From Rhodospirillaceae bacterium (GTDB lineage: Bacteria; Pseudomonadota; Alphaproteobacteria; DSM-16000; Inquilinaceae), in NCBI GenBank assembly GCA_020638595.1, contig JACKIG010000012.1, positions 62,001 through 126,000 on the forward strand: 64,000 nucleotides of DNA. The letters run 5' to 3'. Under the pieces are notes generated by a model that was not told the DNA's origin, searched no databases, and saw only the letters and a program-made list of their open reading frames with translations. Below, piece by piece: positions 35,634 to 44,466 of this stretch. Within the stretch, counting starts at the first letter, position 1; each line of letters opens with the position of its first letter. The position numbers were made by a program, and so were the translations under genes.

Positions 35634-36543
35634 ACGGTTCTCCCGCATCGCATAAATGGCGCCGCACCCGCCAAAGGTTCCAAGCGCCGCCCCAACTGAA
35701 TTGATCAGGGGAGAGCGATCGCACCGTCAAGCTACCTAAACGGGTGTATCGCACTGCGGGGGTGACGTTTACGATGCGGGGGTAACTCCACCCCCAATCA
35801 GGTGGGCCGCTGTCTCCCGGTTGCCCATCCATGTCGCGTAGCGCCATGCGAAAGCGCATTGCGCATCATGGGCTATCAGGCCTCCAGCCTGCCCGGGAAC
35901 GCGCCAATGATTCCGCCACGATGCGAACTGCTTCCGTAATAATACGTATGCTGCAACGGGTTATATCAGTTTGATTAGAAATCAAAGTCAACCATCCCTC
36001 GTAAGATTATTATTTTGGTGCCGGCCAATGCGACATTACGACGCATGCACCAGAAATACCCCTGTCGTTCACGGGATATCAACCCTCCGCCCGGAATGAG
36101 CACCCAACTGGGTAGCTTGGCAGAGCCGCAGTTCTGTCTTATCGATTAAGTGTGGCGCGGGTCATCACGGTCACGCCATCACGCTGTGGGTTCGTCTTTG
36201 CGTGTCGTCTGAATGCCCGTCACGGAGGCTGGGCCGTCCAACACGCATCCTCAAAGCTAGAGATCCGCCCAAGTCGGTGACATTTGCCGAGTATTTTTCG
36301 AAAATGTCCGAATTTTTTTCCTCAAAACACCCAAATGGGGGGCTCGGATCGGGCGGAAGGATGATCTACTCTGCATTGTGGTTCATCGCGGGTCATCGAG
36401 CGGCGGCTGTGCAGAAACGTTGAGCCAGTTTGGAAAGTGGCCAGAAGGTGCGATGAGACCCCACTTTTCAAGGCTATGCTGCGAAGAATCGCTGTATAGT
36501 CGTGAAACATTGTAGCAACACACGCAAAGTGGGAGCATCAACG
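35634..36543. other. Long gene-free region upstream of the RTX gene
   Basis: About 900 bp with no supported gene and clearly lower GC than the flanks. It contains a perfect palindrome at 35970-35986 (TTTGATT-AGA-AATCAAA) and an inverted repeat at 36430-36471 (TTGGAAAGTGG paired with CCACTTTTCAA, one mismatch). A -10-like TATAGT lies at 36495-36500, about 44 bp before the RTX start, without a good -35. Open frames here lack ribosome sites and family resemblance. The region looks regulatory, probably for the RTX and T1SS genes. Confidence 0.6.
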
Positions 36544-39189
36544 ATGGCGAACACCGTGAACGGAACGGGCGGCAACGACCCCCTTCAGGGCGACCTGAAC
36601 GGCGAAGTTGACGACATCATCAATGGTTTCGGCGGCGATGACATGATCCTGCCGGGTGGCGGGAACGACGATATCGACGGCGGATCAGGCCGGGATACCG
36701 TCGACTACAGTGCCGTGAGCCCGGAACTGGGGCTGCCCGATCGGGGCATCATCATTGACCTGGCGGCCAATACGATCGCCCAGACGTCCTACAGCTTCGC
36801 CCCGGATGGCGCCGGGACGATCACCGGTGTCGAGAACGTGATCGGTACGAGCTTCGACGACACGGTCACCGGGAATTCGAGCGCCAACATCATCAACACG
36901 AACGGCGGCAACGATATCATCTACGCCCTCGGCGGGGCGGACCGCATCCGCGCCGGCGCGGGCGACGACTATGTCGACGCCGGCAATGGCAACGACAAGG
37001 TCTATGTGACGGGCAGCCAAGGCCTCAACGACACCATGATCGGCGGCACCGGCAACGACACGCTGCTGGCCACCGGCGGCGTTGACCTGGTGCTCGACGA
37101 ATACGGTGTCGGCAAGGTGACGGAGTTCGAGAACATCGTCGGCCCGGCCAACCTGGTCGACGGCGGCACCGATGCCAGCACGTTCGATTTCACCGGCACC
37201 AAGCTGAAGGACATCGGTGCCGTGCTGCTGGGCGATGGCGACGACACGCTGATCGCCTCCGACCTGACCGGCGGGCAGGAATACTTCGGCGAGGCCGGCA
37301 ACGACACCATGATGGGCGCCAGCCAGCGCGATAAGCTGGACGGCGGCGACGGCAACGACAAGCTGACCGGCGCCGGCGGCAACGACGTGCTGACGGGCGG
37401 TGCGGGCGTCGACAATGTCGATGGCGGCGAGGGCAACGACGTCGTCAAGATCAAGGGCGACGACGCCGCAACCGACACGATGAAGGGTGGCCTCGGCAAT
37501 GACAAGCTGCTGCTGCAGGGCGCCAACAACAGCGTCGTTTCGATCGACAGCTTCGGCACCGGCAAGGTCAACGGCTTCGAACAGGTCGCCGGCAACAACA
37601 ACGTCTACCTGACGGATGGCGGCGCTGCCAACAGCACGTTCGACTTCACCGGGACCAAGCTGACCAAGGTGAAGGCCGTCGATGCCGGCAGCGGTGACGA
37701 CACCATCATCGCCTCCGACCAGACGCACGACCAGCTCTACCAGGGGGGTGACGGCGACGACACCCTGACCGGTCAGGACATGCGTGACAAGCTGGAGGGC
37801 GGCGCCGGCAACGACACCATCACCGGCGGCGGCAGCGACGACATCATCACCGGCGGCAGCGGCGTCGACAACATGTCGGGCGGTGACGGCAGCGATGACT
37901 TCCTGATCGGCGGCGACGACGGCAAGGACGACATCATCGACGGCGGGATCGGCTACAACCGCATCCTGAGCACCGGCGGCGACCTGGTCTTCAGCGGCAC
38001 TGCCAACATCACCAATATCGATGAGATCGTCGGCGCCAGCGACATCCTCGGCGATGCCGCCCAGAACGTCTTCGACTTCACCGGTATCGCGCTGACCAAC
38101 ATCGATGCCGTCCAGGGCCTGGGCGACAACGACACCATCATCGCGTCGACGGAAACCGACAACCAGGTCTATCGCGGCAACGACGGCAACGACCGCCTGT
38201 TCGGCCAGAACAAGAAGGACATCCTGTACGGCGACGACGGCAATGATCGCCTCTACGGCGGCGACAACGGCGACAAGCTGTACGGCGGTACCGGCAACGA
38301 CCGGCTGGAAGGCCAGGACGGCAACGACCGGCTCGAGGGCGAAGACGGCAACGACTCCCTGCTGGGTGGGGCCGGCAATGACGACCTGTTCGGCGGTGCC
38401 GGGGCCGACAGCCTGAGCGGCGGTGACGGCAACGACGACCTGTTCGGCGGGACCGAGAACGACACCCTGATGGGCGACGCCGGCGAGGACGACCTGTCCG
38501 GCGGCGACGGTGACGACCACCTGTTGGGCGGCACCGAGAACGACACCCTGATGGGCGACGCCGGCGACGACCGTCTGGAAGGTGAAGACGGTGCCGACAC
38601 GCTGTCGGGCGGTGACGGCAAGGACACCCTGCTGGGCGGCAACGACGGCGACACCCTGAACGGCGACGCCGGCGACGATGTCCTGCAGGGCCAGAACGGT
38701 ACCGACACGCTGAACGGCGGCGACGGTGACGACAGGCTGTTCGGCGGCAACGACGACGACGTCCTCAACGGCGATGCCGGTGCGGACCAGTTGCGGGGCC
38801 AGGCCGGCAACGACATCCTCAACGGCGGTGCCGGCGAGGACCTGCTGATCGGCGGCATCGGACAGGACACCCTGACCGGCGGCGACGACAACGACGTCTA
38901 CCAGTTCACCCAGAGTGATCTGGCGGGCGTTCCGAAGGTGATCACCGACTTCGCGGGCGCCGGCACGACCGGTGTGGCGGGGATGGAAGATCTCCTGGAC
39001 TTCGAGGGCTTCAGCGCCCTGCTCCAGCACTTCGGCGGCAGCTTCGATACCTACAACATCTTCGCGGACAACGGCAACGGTACCTACGACCCCGGTCTCG
39101 ACGTCTTCGTCGGTGTGATCGAACTCCAGGGTGTCGGCGGCGCGTTGACGGATGCGGACTTGGCCGAAGCGGACGACCACGTCGTCTGA
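36544..39189 (+). CDS. Large RTX calcium-binding secreted protein
   Basis: An 881-residue acidic, apparently cysteine-free protein built of glycine-aspartate nonapeptide repeats (GGxGxDxLx, for example GGDGNDDLFGG). The densest array runs from about residue 535 to 785. Before it, a module of about 145-150 residues occurs three times, each starting with a FDFTG strand near residues 212, 364 and 507 and leading to GDDTIIAS. The C-terminal tail (DVYQFTQSDLAGVPKVITDF and a final acidic segment) is the type recognised by type I secretion. It has no signal peptide. The ABC exporter and HlyD adaptor follow. Likely a calcium-folded surface or secreted protein; no catalytic domain is visible. Confidence 0.9.
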   Translation: MANTVNGTGGNDPLQGDLNGEVDDIINGFGGDDMILPGGGNDDIDGGSGRDTVDYSAVSPELGLPDRGIIIDLAANTIAQTSYSFAPDGAGTITGVENVIGTSFDDTVTGNSSANIINTNGGNDIIYALGGADRIRAGAGDDYVDAGNGNDKVYVTGSQGLNDTMIGGTGNDTLLATGGVDLVLDEYGVGKVTEFENIVGPANLVDGGTDASTFDFTGTKLKDIGAVLLGDGDDTLIASDLTGGQEYFGEAGNDTMMGASQRDKLDGGDGNDKLTGAGGNDVLTGGAGVDNVDGGEGNDVVKIKGDDAATDTMKGGLGNDKLLLQGANNSVVSIDSFGTGKVNGFEQVAGNNNVYLTDGGAANSTFDFTGTKLTKVKAVDAGSGDDTIIASDQTHDQLYQGGDGDDTLTGQDMRDKLEGGAGNDTITGGGSDDIITGGSGVDNMSGGDGSDDFLIGGDDGKDDIIDGGIGYNRILSTGGDLVFSGTANITNIDEIVGASDILGDAAQNVFDFTGIALTNIDAVQGLGDNDTIIASTETDNQVYRGNDGNDRLFGQNKKDILYGDDGNDRLYGGDNGDKLYGGTGNDRLEGQDGNDRLEGEDGNDSLLGGAGNDDLFGGAGADSLSGGDGNDDLFGGTENDTLMGDAGEDDLSGGDGDDHLLGGTENDTLMGDAGDDRLEGEDGADTLSGGDGKDTLLGGNDGDTLNGDAGDDVLQGQNGTDTLNGGDGDDRLFGGNDDDVLNGDAGADQLRGQAGNDILNGGAGEDLLIGGIGQDTLTGGDDNDVYQFTQSDLAGVPKVITDFAGAGTTGVAGMEDLLDFEGFSALLQHFGGSFDTYNIFADNGNGTYDPGLDVFVGVIELQGVGGALTDADLAEADDHVV

Positions 39190-39201
39190 TGCGTGATCGG
39201 A

Positions 39202-39318
39202 CCCCCGTCGGACGACATGTCCGGCGGGGGGCCGGAAAGATCGGGGGGCCGCCGTCCTTGCGCGGCGGCCCGCCATCCGACGACCCGCACCGGGGCAGGC
39301 CGCCGCAAGGGGCCTGCC
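39202..39318 (+). terminator. Three consecutive hairpins after the RTX gene
   Basis: Between the RTX stop and the exporter start lie three stems: 39202-39230 (12 bp with one G-T wobble, loop GACAT), 39246-39271 (9 bp, GGGCCGCCG/CGGCGGCCC) and 39294-39318 (8 bp, GGCAGGCC/GGCCTGCC). None is followed by a long T run. They probably reduce read-through into the exporter genes and protect the RTX mRNA 3' end, an arrangement known between RTX and exporter genes elsewhere. Confidence 0.6.
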
Positions 39319-39341
39319 TTCGGCGGCGGCGGGGGCCAGGG

Positions 39342-41129
39342 ATGTCCAGCGATACCTCACGGCACACCGTACAGCATCCATCGATCCTTCAGGGAAGCCG
39401 GGGGTCGCTGACGGCTGTCGCAGTCTTCAGCGGATTTGCGAACCTGCTGATGCTGACCGTGCCGATGTACATGCTGCAGCTCTACGACCGCGTCCTCAGC
39501 ACCGGCAGCGGCGAGACGCTGTTGCTGCTGTCGGGCCTGGCGGTCTGCCTGCTGGGCGTGCAGGCCATCCTCAACGTGATCCGGTCGCGCATCCTGGTGC
39601 GCGTCGCGATGCGGCTGGAAACCGGGCTGCGCGAGAAGATCGTCAGCATCCATCTCGGCAGCGCCACGCGCGGGCGCTTCACCAATACCCAGGGCCTCGA
39701 CGACCTGGCGGAGGTGCGCGGCTTCCTCTGCGGGGGCGGCCTCGTCACCCTGTTCGATGCCCCGTGGATGCCGATCTATATCGGCGTCATCTTCCTGTTC
39801 CATCCGCTGCTGGGCTGGATCGCGCTTTCCGGGGCGCTGATCCTGCTGGCGATCGCGGTCGGGGGGTCGGCCCTCACGCGCGGCGTCATGCGGACGGCCC
39901 GCAGCCACAATGCCGAACAGCAGCGCACCATGCAGGCCTATATGCGCAATGCCGAGATCATCGGCGCGATGGGCAACCGCGAGACGCTGATCCGGCAGTG
40001 GCGCCGCATTGCCGACCGGGCGCTGTCATCCTGGGCGACCGGGTCCGACCGGGCGGGCGTCATCTCCGCGCTGGCGAAGTATGTCCGGCTGGTGTTGCAG
40101 ATCGCCATGCTGGGGGCCGGCGTCGGGCTGGCGATCGGGCACGAGATCACGCCCGGCACCATCATCGCCGGGTCGATCATCATGGCGCGCGGCCTTGCCC
40201 CGGTCGAAGGGGCCATTGTCGGATGGCGCGCCATCGTCTCCGCCCGCGAAGCGGCGCGCCGGCTGCGCGCCCTGTTGACTTCGGGCGATCTTCACCAGCC
40301 GACCATCACCATCCCGACGGCCTCGGGGCGGGTCACGGTGGAAAAGCTCGGCTATCAGACGCCGGACGGCGACCGGGCGCTGCTGCATGGCGTCAACTTC
40401 ACGCTGAAGCCGGGGGAAGCCCTGGGCATCACCGGCCCCAGCGGCAGCGGCAAGACGACGCTCGCCAGGCTGCTGGTCGGCGTCATGCAGCCGACGGCCG
40501 GCGCGATCCGCCTCGACGGTGCCAGGCTTTCGCACCTGCATGAGATCAACCGCGGCCGGCTGATTGGATACATGCAGCAGGATATACAACTTTTTGCTGG
40601 AAAAATTTGGCAGAACATAGCGAGGCTTGACGACAACCCTAAGTCTGAAGATGTGACAGTCGCCGCACAAAAAGCATATTTCCACGACAGGGTGTTGGAC
40701 ATGCCCAATGGCTACGACACCGATATCGGCGACGGCGGCGCGCTTCTGTCCGGCGGCCAGCAGCGGATGCTGGGCTTGGCCCGGGCCTTCTACGGCGACC
40801 CGAAACTGCTTGTGCTGGACGAGCCGGGCGCCGGCCTGGACGGCGACGGCCAGGCTGCGCTGTTGCGGGCGATCGCCGGGACAAAGGCGGCGGGCGTCAC
40901 CGTCATCGTGATCAGCCACCAGCCGTCGCTGCACATCCATATGGACACGATGCTGCTGCTGCATGCCGGCCAGCCGGCCTTCTACGGACCGCGCGCGGAA
41001 TTCCTGGCCCGGTTTGCCGGCAGCAGTGCCGCGTCGGTCGCCAACCGGGCCGCCCGGACGGGCGCCCCTTCAGGCCCGGCGGCCGTGCCGCATCTGGTGC
41101 CGATCCCGGAAATGGAGGGGCAGCGGTGA
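39342..41129 (+). CDS. prtD: Type I secretion ABC transporter (PrtD family)
   Basis: A 595-residue inner-membrane exporter. Six hydrophobic helices occupy the first 310 residues (FSGFANLLMLTVPMYMLQLY, DRVLSTGSGETLL, FDAPWMPIYIGVIFLF). The nucleotide-binding domain shows Walker A GPSGSGKTT, signature LSGGQQRML, Walker B LLVLDEPGAGLD and switch His in VISHQP. There is no N-terminal peptidase domain, as in PrtD/AprD transporters. It should export the RTX protein with the HlyD-type adaptor encoded next; the outer-membrane TolC-like partner is not in the window. Start at ATG 39342; the stop overlaps the next start (GTGA). Confidence 0.92.
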   Translation: MSSDTSRHTVQHPSILQGSRGSLTAVAVFSGFANLLMLTVPMYMLQLYDRVLSTGSGETLLLLSGLAVCLLGVQAILNVIRSRILVRVAMRLETGLREKIVSIHLGSATRGRFTNTQGLDDLAEVRGFLCGGGLVTLFDAPWMPIYIGVIFLFHPLLGWIALSGALILLAIAVGGSALTRGVMRTARSHNAEQQRTMQAYMRNAEIIGAMGNRETLIRQWRRIADRALSSWATGSDRAGVISALAKYVRLVLQIAMLGAGVGLAIGHEITPGTIIAGSIIMARGLAPVEGAIVGWRAIVSAREAARRLRALLTSGDLHQPTITIPTASGRVTVEKLGYQTPDGDRALLHGVNFTLKPGEALGITGPSGSGKTTLARLLVGVMQPTAGAIRLDGARLSHLHEINRGRLIGYMQQDIQLFAGKIWQNIARLDDNPKSEDVTVAAQKAYFHDRVLDMPNGYDTDIGDGGALLSGGQQRMLGLARAFYGDPKLLVLDEPGAGLDGDGQAALLRAIAGTKAAGVTVIVISHQPSLHIHMDTMLLLHAGQPAFYGPRAEFLARFAGSSAASVANRAARTGAPSGPAAVPHLVPIPEMEGQR

Positions 41130-42541
41130 CACAGATCCAGGTCCTGCAAGCCCGCACGCCCTCCGGCCGCGATGCGCGCGATGCCGGCGACGGGACGCCC
41201 CAGCGCCCGCAGGGCCGGGCCAAGGCCGGGCCGGCGGATGCGGGCAGCCGTATCCCGACCCGGACCCGCTGGCCGATCGCCCTCGGCGTGGTGACGGTCC
41301 TGGTTGCCTTCGCCGGCTTCGGGGGATGGGCGGCGACGGCCCCGCTGCAAAGCGCGGCGGTGGCATCCGGGCACATCGTCGTGGAAACCGACCACAAGGC
41401 CGTCGCCCATATGGATGGCGGCATCGTGTCGGAGCTGCTGGTGCGCAACGGCACCAGCGTGCGCCAGGGCCAGGTCCTGCTGCGGCTGGACGACGACGAG
41501 CGGCGTGCCCTGCAGGACCTGCTGCATGGGCAGTTGCTGGCAGCCTATGTGCGGTTCGCCCGGCTGGAGGCGGAACGGACCGACGGCGGCACCATCGACT
41601 TCGCCGGCGTCGTCCCGCAGGAGCTGGCGAACCTTCCGCAGGCGGCGGACATCATGGCGGCGGAGCAGGCGCTGTTCGCGACGCGCGCGGAGATGATGGC
41701 GAGCGAGCTTGCCGTCCTGGCCGAGAGGGCCAGCGCGCTGGAGCAGGAGATCGAGGGACTGACCGCCCAGATCGCCTCGCAGGACGGCATGATCGAGACG
41801 ATCGACGAGGAGATCGCGGACGTCGAATACCTGCTGGCCACGGGCAATGCGCGTCGTCCGCGCCTGCTGGCACTGGTGCGCGGCCGCGCCTCCATCGAGG
41901 GGGATCGGGGCGTGGCGGTTGCCGATATCGGCCGGTCGCGGCGACAGATCGCCGAAGCGCAACAGGAGATGACGACCGTCCGCGCCCGCCGGATCGCGGA
42001 GGTCAACGACGCCTACCGCGGCACGCAGGATGAGATCTTCAACCTGACGGAGCGCTTGCAGCTGGTGCAGCAGACCCTGTCCCGGCTGGAAATCCGCGCC
42101 CCGCAGGATGGCGTCGTGGCCGACCTTGCGGTGCATGCGCCCGGCGCGGTGATCCGGCCGGGGGAACCGATCCTGACCATCGTGCCGGTGCAGGACCGGC
42201 TGCTGGTGGAAGCGGCGCTGTCCGCCCGGGACATCGATGCCGTCCATGTGGGCTTGCAGGCCGAAATCCGGCTGACCGCCTTCAGCAGCCGCCAGACCCC
42301 GCCCGTACCCGGCGAAGTCGTCTACGTGTCGCCGGACCTGGTCGCGACGGCGGACGGCACCGCGGCGTTCCACCTGGTTCGCGTCGCCGTTTCCGCCGAC
42401 GCGTTGGCGAACCTGCCCGGCGTCACGCTCTATCCCGGCATGCCGGCCGATGTGCTGGTGCTGACCGGCGAGCGGACGGCGCTGGATGCGGTTCTGGAAC
42501 CCATCGTCAGCGCGATCTGGCGGTCATTCCGTGAAAAGTGA
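41126..42541 (+). CDS. prtE: Type I secretion membrane fusion protein (HlyD/PrtE)
   Basis: A 471-residue periplasmic adaptor. One membrane helix near residues 50-75 (IALGVVTVLVAFAGFGGWAA) is followed by the first half of the lipoyl/barrel domain (GHIVVETDHKAVAHMDGGIV), a long coiled coil (about residues 170-300, many Glu/Ala/Gln) and the second half (RAPQDGVVADLAVHAPGAVI, then PGMPADVLVLTGERTALD). It links the ABC exporter to an outer-membrane channel. Start GTG 41126 is coupled to the exporter gene. Typical length for the family. Confidence 0.92.
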   Translation: MTQIQVLQARTPSGRDARDAGDGTPQRPQGRAKAGPADAGSRIPTRTRWPIALGVVTVLVAFAGFGGWAATAPLQSAAVASGHIVVETDHKAVAHMDGGIVSELLVRNGTSVRQGQVLLRLDDDERRALQDLLHGQLLAAYVRFARLEAERTDGGTIDFAGVVPQELANLPQAADIMAAEQALFATRAEMMASELAVLAERASALEQEIEGLTAQIASQDGMIETIDEEIADVEYLLATGNARRPRLLALVRGRASIEGDRGVAVADIGRSRRQIAEAQQEMTTVRARRIAEVNDAYRGTQDEIFNLTERLQLVQQTLSRLEIRAPQDGVVADLAVHAPGAVIRPGEPILTIVPVQDRLLVEAALSARDIDAVHVGLQAEIRLTAFSSRQTPPVPGEVVYVSPDLVATADGTAAFHLVRVAVSADALANLPGVTLYPGMPADVLVLTGERTALDAVLEPIVSAIWRSFREK

Positions 42542-42596
42542 GACAGGCAGAGCAAGGCCATCCAGCAACAAACCATTAAACATAAGTGGGGCCAGA

Positions 42597-43841
42597 ATGG
42601 CAGGCGACGGACCCTTTGAAGACAGCATCGATGCCCTGCTCAGCATATCTCCAGAGATATTGGCTGAGATGGCGAATGATTCCAGCGAGCTCTGCAATGC
42701 GGATTGCTGCCTTCTCTTCGACGTGGATGCCACAATCGATCACGTTCAGATCTATGCGATCGGGGGTCCCGAAACATATTTCCTGAAGGGCGATGGCCGG
42801 GCGGACGCTTCGGCCCGATCGCCGGCATTCCAACGCTCGGCCAGGGATCTGGTCCGGGAGATCGACGATGCCCGCAGGGGCGGCTTCCACAGCATAAGGT
42901 CGCACCGGGAATCGCGCCTGGAAACCAGGCACTGGTGGGGCCTGGAATCCCGGCTGCGCATCGCCGGTGCCCAGGATACGCGCATCGCGGTCTTCCGTGA
43001 CAACCGGGGGCCGCCGTTCGACGAGATCGACGAGCTGGTCTTCCTGCGCTGCCGGTCGCGCATCGAACGGCGCATTGCCGCCGGACAGGACCAGCCCAAG
43101 CGCGACCGCGAGCTGATGATGTGCTGCCACTGGCTTGTCTCGAACCTGGCCTATGGCGTGATTTTCCTGAACGAACGCAACGACATCATCTACCTGAACG
43201 ACGTCGCGCTGGAGATCTGCAAGAACGGCGGCGACCAGATCCTCCGCCAGATCCGCCAGCGTCGGCCCGCGGTCAAGGCGTCGCTGCCGCCCGTGACCGA
43301 CGACCAGGACGCGCGACCGCTGGTGCGTGTCGTCGGCGACGCCATGCCCCTGTCCGCCGACGACGAAAGCGGGATCATGGCGGTCGCGATCGCGATCGAA
43401 ACCGAGGCGGGGTCGTCCCAGGGCCGTGGCGAGGCCAAGGTCGTGCTGTGCACGCCCGGGTGCGTGGGCGATACCGGGTCCAACGCCAGCCTGCTGGCGG
43501 AGCGCTATTCCCTGACGACCGCCGAAACCCGCCTGGTGATGTCCCTGACCAAGGGAAAGAGGGTCAAGGAAGCGGCCAGAGACCTGTCGATCAGCGAGAA
43601 CACGGTGCGCATGCACCTGAAGAGGGTGTTCCGCAAGATCGGCGTCACCCATCAGGCCGAATTGGTGCGGCGCGTCCTGGCGGCGCCGGAGATGGCGCTG
43701 CGGACACCGCCGTCGGGCCAGGGCGCACGGCTGCTGCCCGATGGGAAAAGCGACGAATCCGACGGGGATTGCAGCTTTAAGATGAGGATGAAGTACTGGG
43801 CTACCGATCTGGACGGCGGCCGTTCCCGCATATGGGAATAG
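42597..43841 (+). CDS. LuxR-type transcriptional regulator
   Basis: A regulator of about 414 residues. The C-terminal LuxR helix-turn-helix is at about residues 302-360 (ERYSLTTAETRLVMSLTKGK, then DLSISENTVRMHLKRVFRKI). The N-terminal two thirds are a divergent sensor that may contain GAF/PAS-like folds (LMMCCHWLVSNLAYGVIFL, NDIIYLNDVALEICKNGGDQ); no autoinducer-binding signature was recognised. A tail of about 55 residues follows the HTH. ATG 42597 is chosen, but an earlier in-frame GTG overlapping the HlyD stop is possible. It is co-oriented with the T1SS genes and may control this locus. Confidence 0.8.
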   Translation: MAGDGPFEDSIDALLSISPEILAEMANDSSELCNADCCLLFDVDATIDHVQIYAIGGPETYFLKGDGRADASARSPAFQRSARDLVREIDDARRGGFHSIRSHRESRLETRHWWGLESRLRIAGAQDTRIAVFRDNRGPPFDEIDELVFLRCRSRIERRIAAGQDQPKRDRELMMCCHWLVSNLAYGVIFLNERNDIIYLNDVALEICKNGGDQILRQIRQRRPAVKASLPPVTDDQDARPLVRVVGDAMPLSADDESGIMAVAIAIETEAGSSQGRGEAKVVLCTPGCVGDTGSNASLLAERYSLTTAETRLVMSLTKGKRVKEAARDLSISENTVRMHLKRVFRKIGVTHQAELVRRVLAAPEMALRTPPSGQGARLLPDGKSDESDGDCSFKMRMKYWATDLDGGRSRIWE

Positions 43842-44139
43842 GACAGCAACGGCCATGGGGAAGAATGTGGTGCGATCGATGAAATAGAACAGGATATTCT
43901 GGCGGACATCGGGTTGTCGTTTATAAGTCAATCGGGGACGAATATCTCCGATTGTCGTTGCTATGTTATATAAATCGGCGAAATTAACCAACAATATACC
44001 ACAAATTGCGCCATTTTTATTGACTTGCGATCGAATTCATAGCTAGATGACCACTGCTGCGCGGGTCAAATGACTGGGCACACTGAATCACCAAGGCCAC
44101 GGCGGCCGGCAGGGACCATCGATCTAAGGAGATTGGAGT
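43842..44139. other. AT-rich intergenic region
   Basis: About 300 bp of unusually AT-rich sequence between the LuxR gene and the small exported protein (for example TGTTATATAAATCGGCG and ACAATATACCACAAATTGCG). TTGACT at 44020 is a possible -35 but has no convincing partner. The region is a good promoter candidate for the 44140-51475 gene group. Confidence 0.5.
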
Positions 44140-44445
44140 ATGTCGCAGACTTGGAAGAAGCTGCTTGCAGCCCTTGTGTCTACCGGGGTCGTTGCCGGCA
44201 GCACCCTGCCGGCACCGGCGTTGGCGCAGGGAACCGGCAATGAACAGGCGGACCTGAACGTGGCCCTCCAGGCCAACAACCAGGAGGCGTACGAGGCCTT
44301 CCTGCTGGCCTATCCGGACAGCGTCTTCCGCACGCTTGTCGTCGACAGGCTGACGCAGTTGCTGATCAGCGAGACGGCCCCCGCGGCCGGTCCGGCCCTT
44401 GGGGGGCTGGCGCCGGCGGCCGGTGGCCAGGTGGCCCTGTACTAG
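44140..44445 (+). CDS. Small exported protein, unknown
   Basis: A 101-residue protein with a clear signal peptide (KKLLAALVSTGVVAGSTL, cleavage after PALA). The short mature part has ADLNVALQANNQEAYEAF with LLAYPDSVFRTLVVDRL, a helical motif found as a repeat in larger caspase-like and TPR-like exported proteins, then an Ala/Gly/Pro tail. AAGGAG precedes the start by about ten bases. It begins a co-oriented group leading to two glycosyltransferases and a sulfotransferase fusion. No function can be assigned. Confidence 0.7.
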   Translation: MSQTWKKLLAALVSTGVVAGSTLPAPALAQGTGNEQADLNVALQANNQEAYEAFLLAYPDSVFRTLVVDRLTQLLISETAPAAGPALGGLAPAAGGQVALY

Positions 44446-44466
44446 CCGGAGAGATGGTGGCGGAAC

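Noticed and set aside
35970..35986. FNR box upstream of the RTX gene
   Set aside because: TTGAT and ATCAA are separated by five bases rather than four, so it does not meet the FNR consensus, although it is a perfect palindrome.
36202..36423. A 73-residue open frame in the RTX leader
   Set aside because: No ribosome site, no recognisable motif and poor codon pattern; it lies in AT-richer non-coding DNA.
36685..39381. An 898-residue open frame on the minus strand opposite the RTX gene
   Set aside because: It is a codon-bias shadow of the GGxGxD repeats: low complexity (Val/Asp/Ala runs), no ribosome site and no family resemblance.
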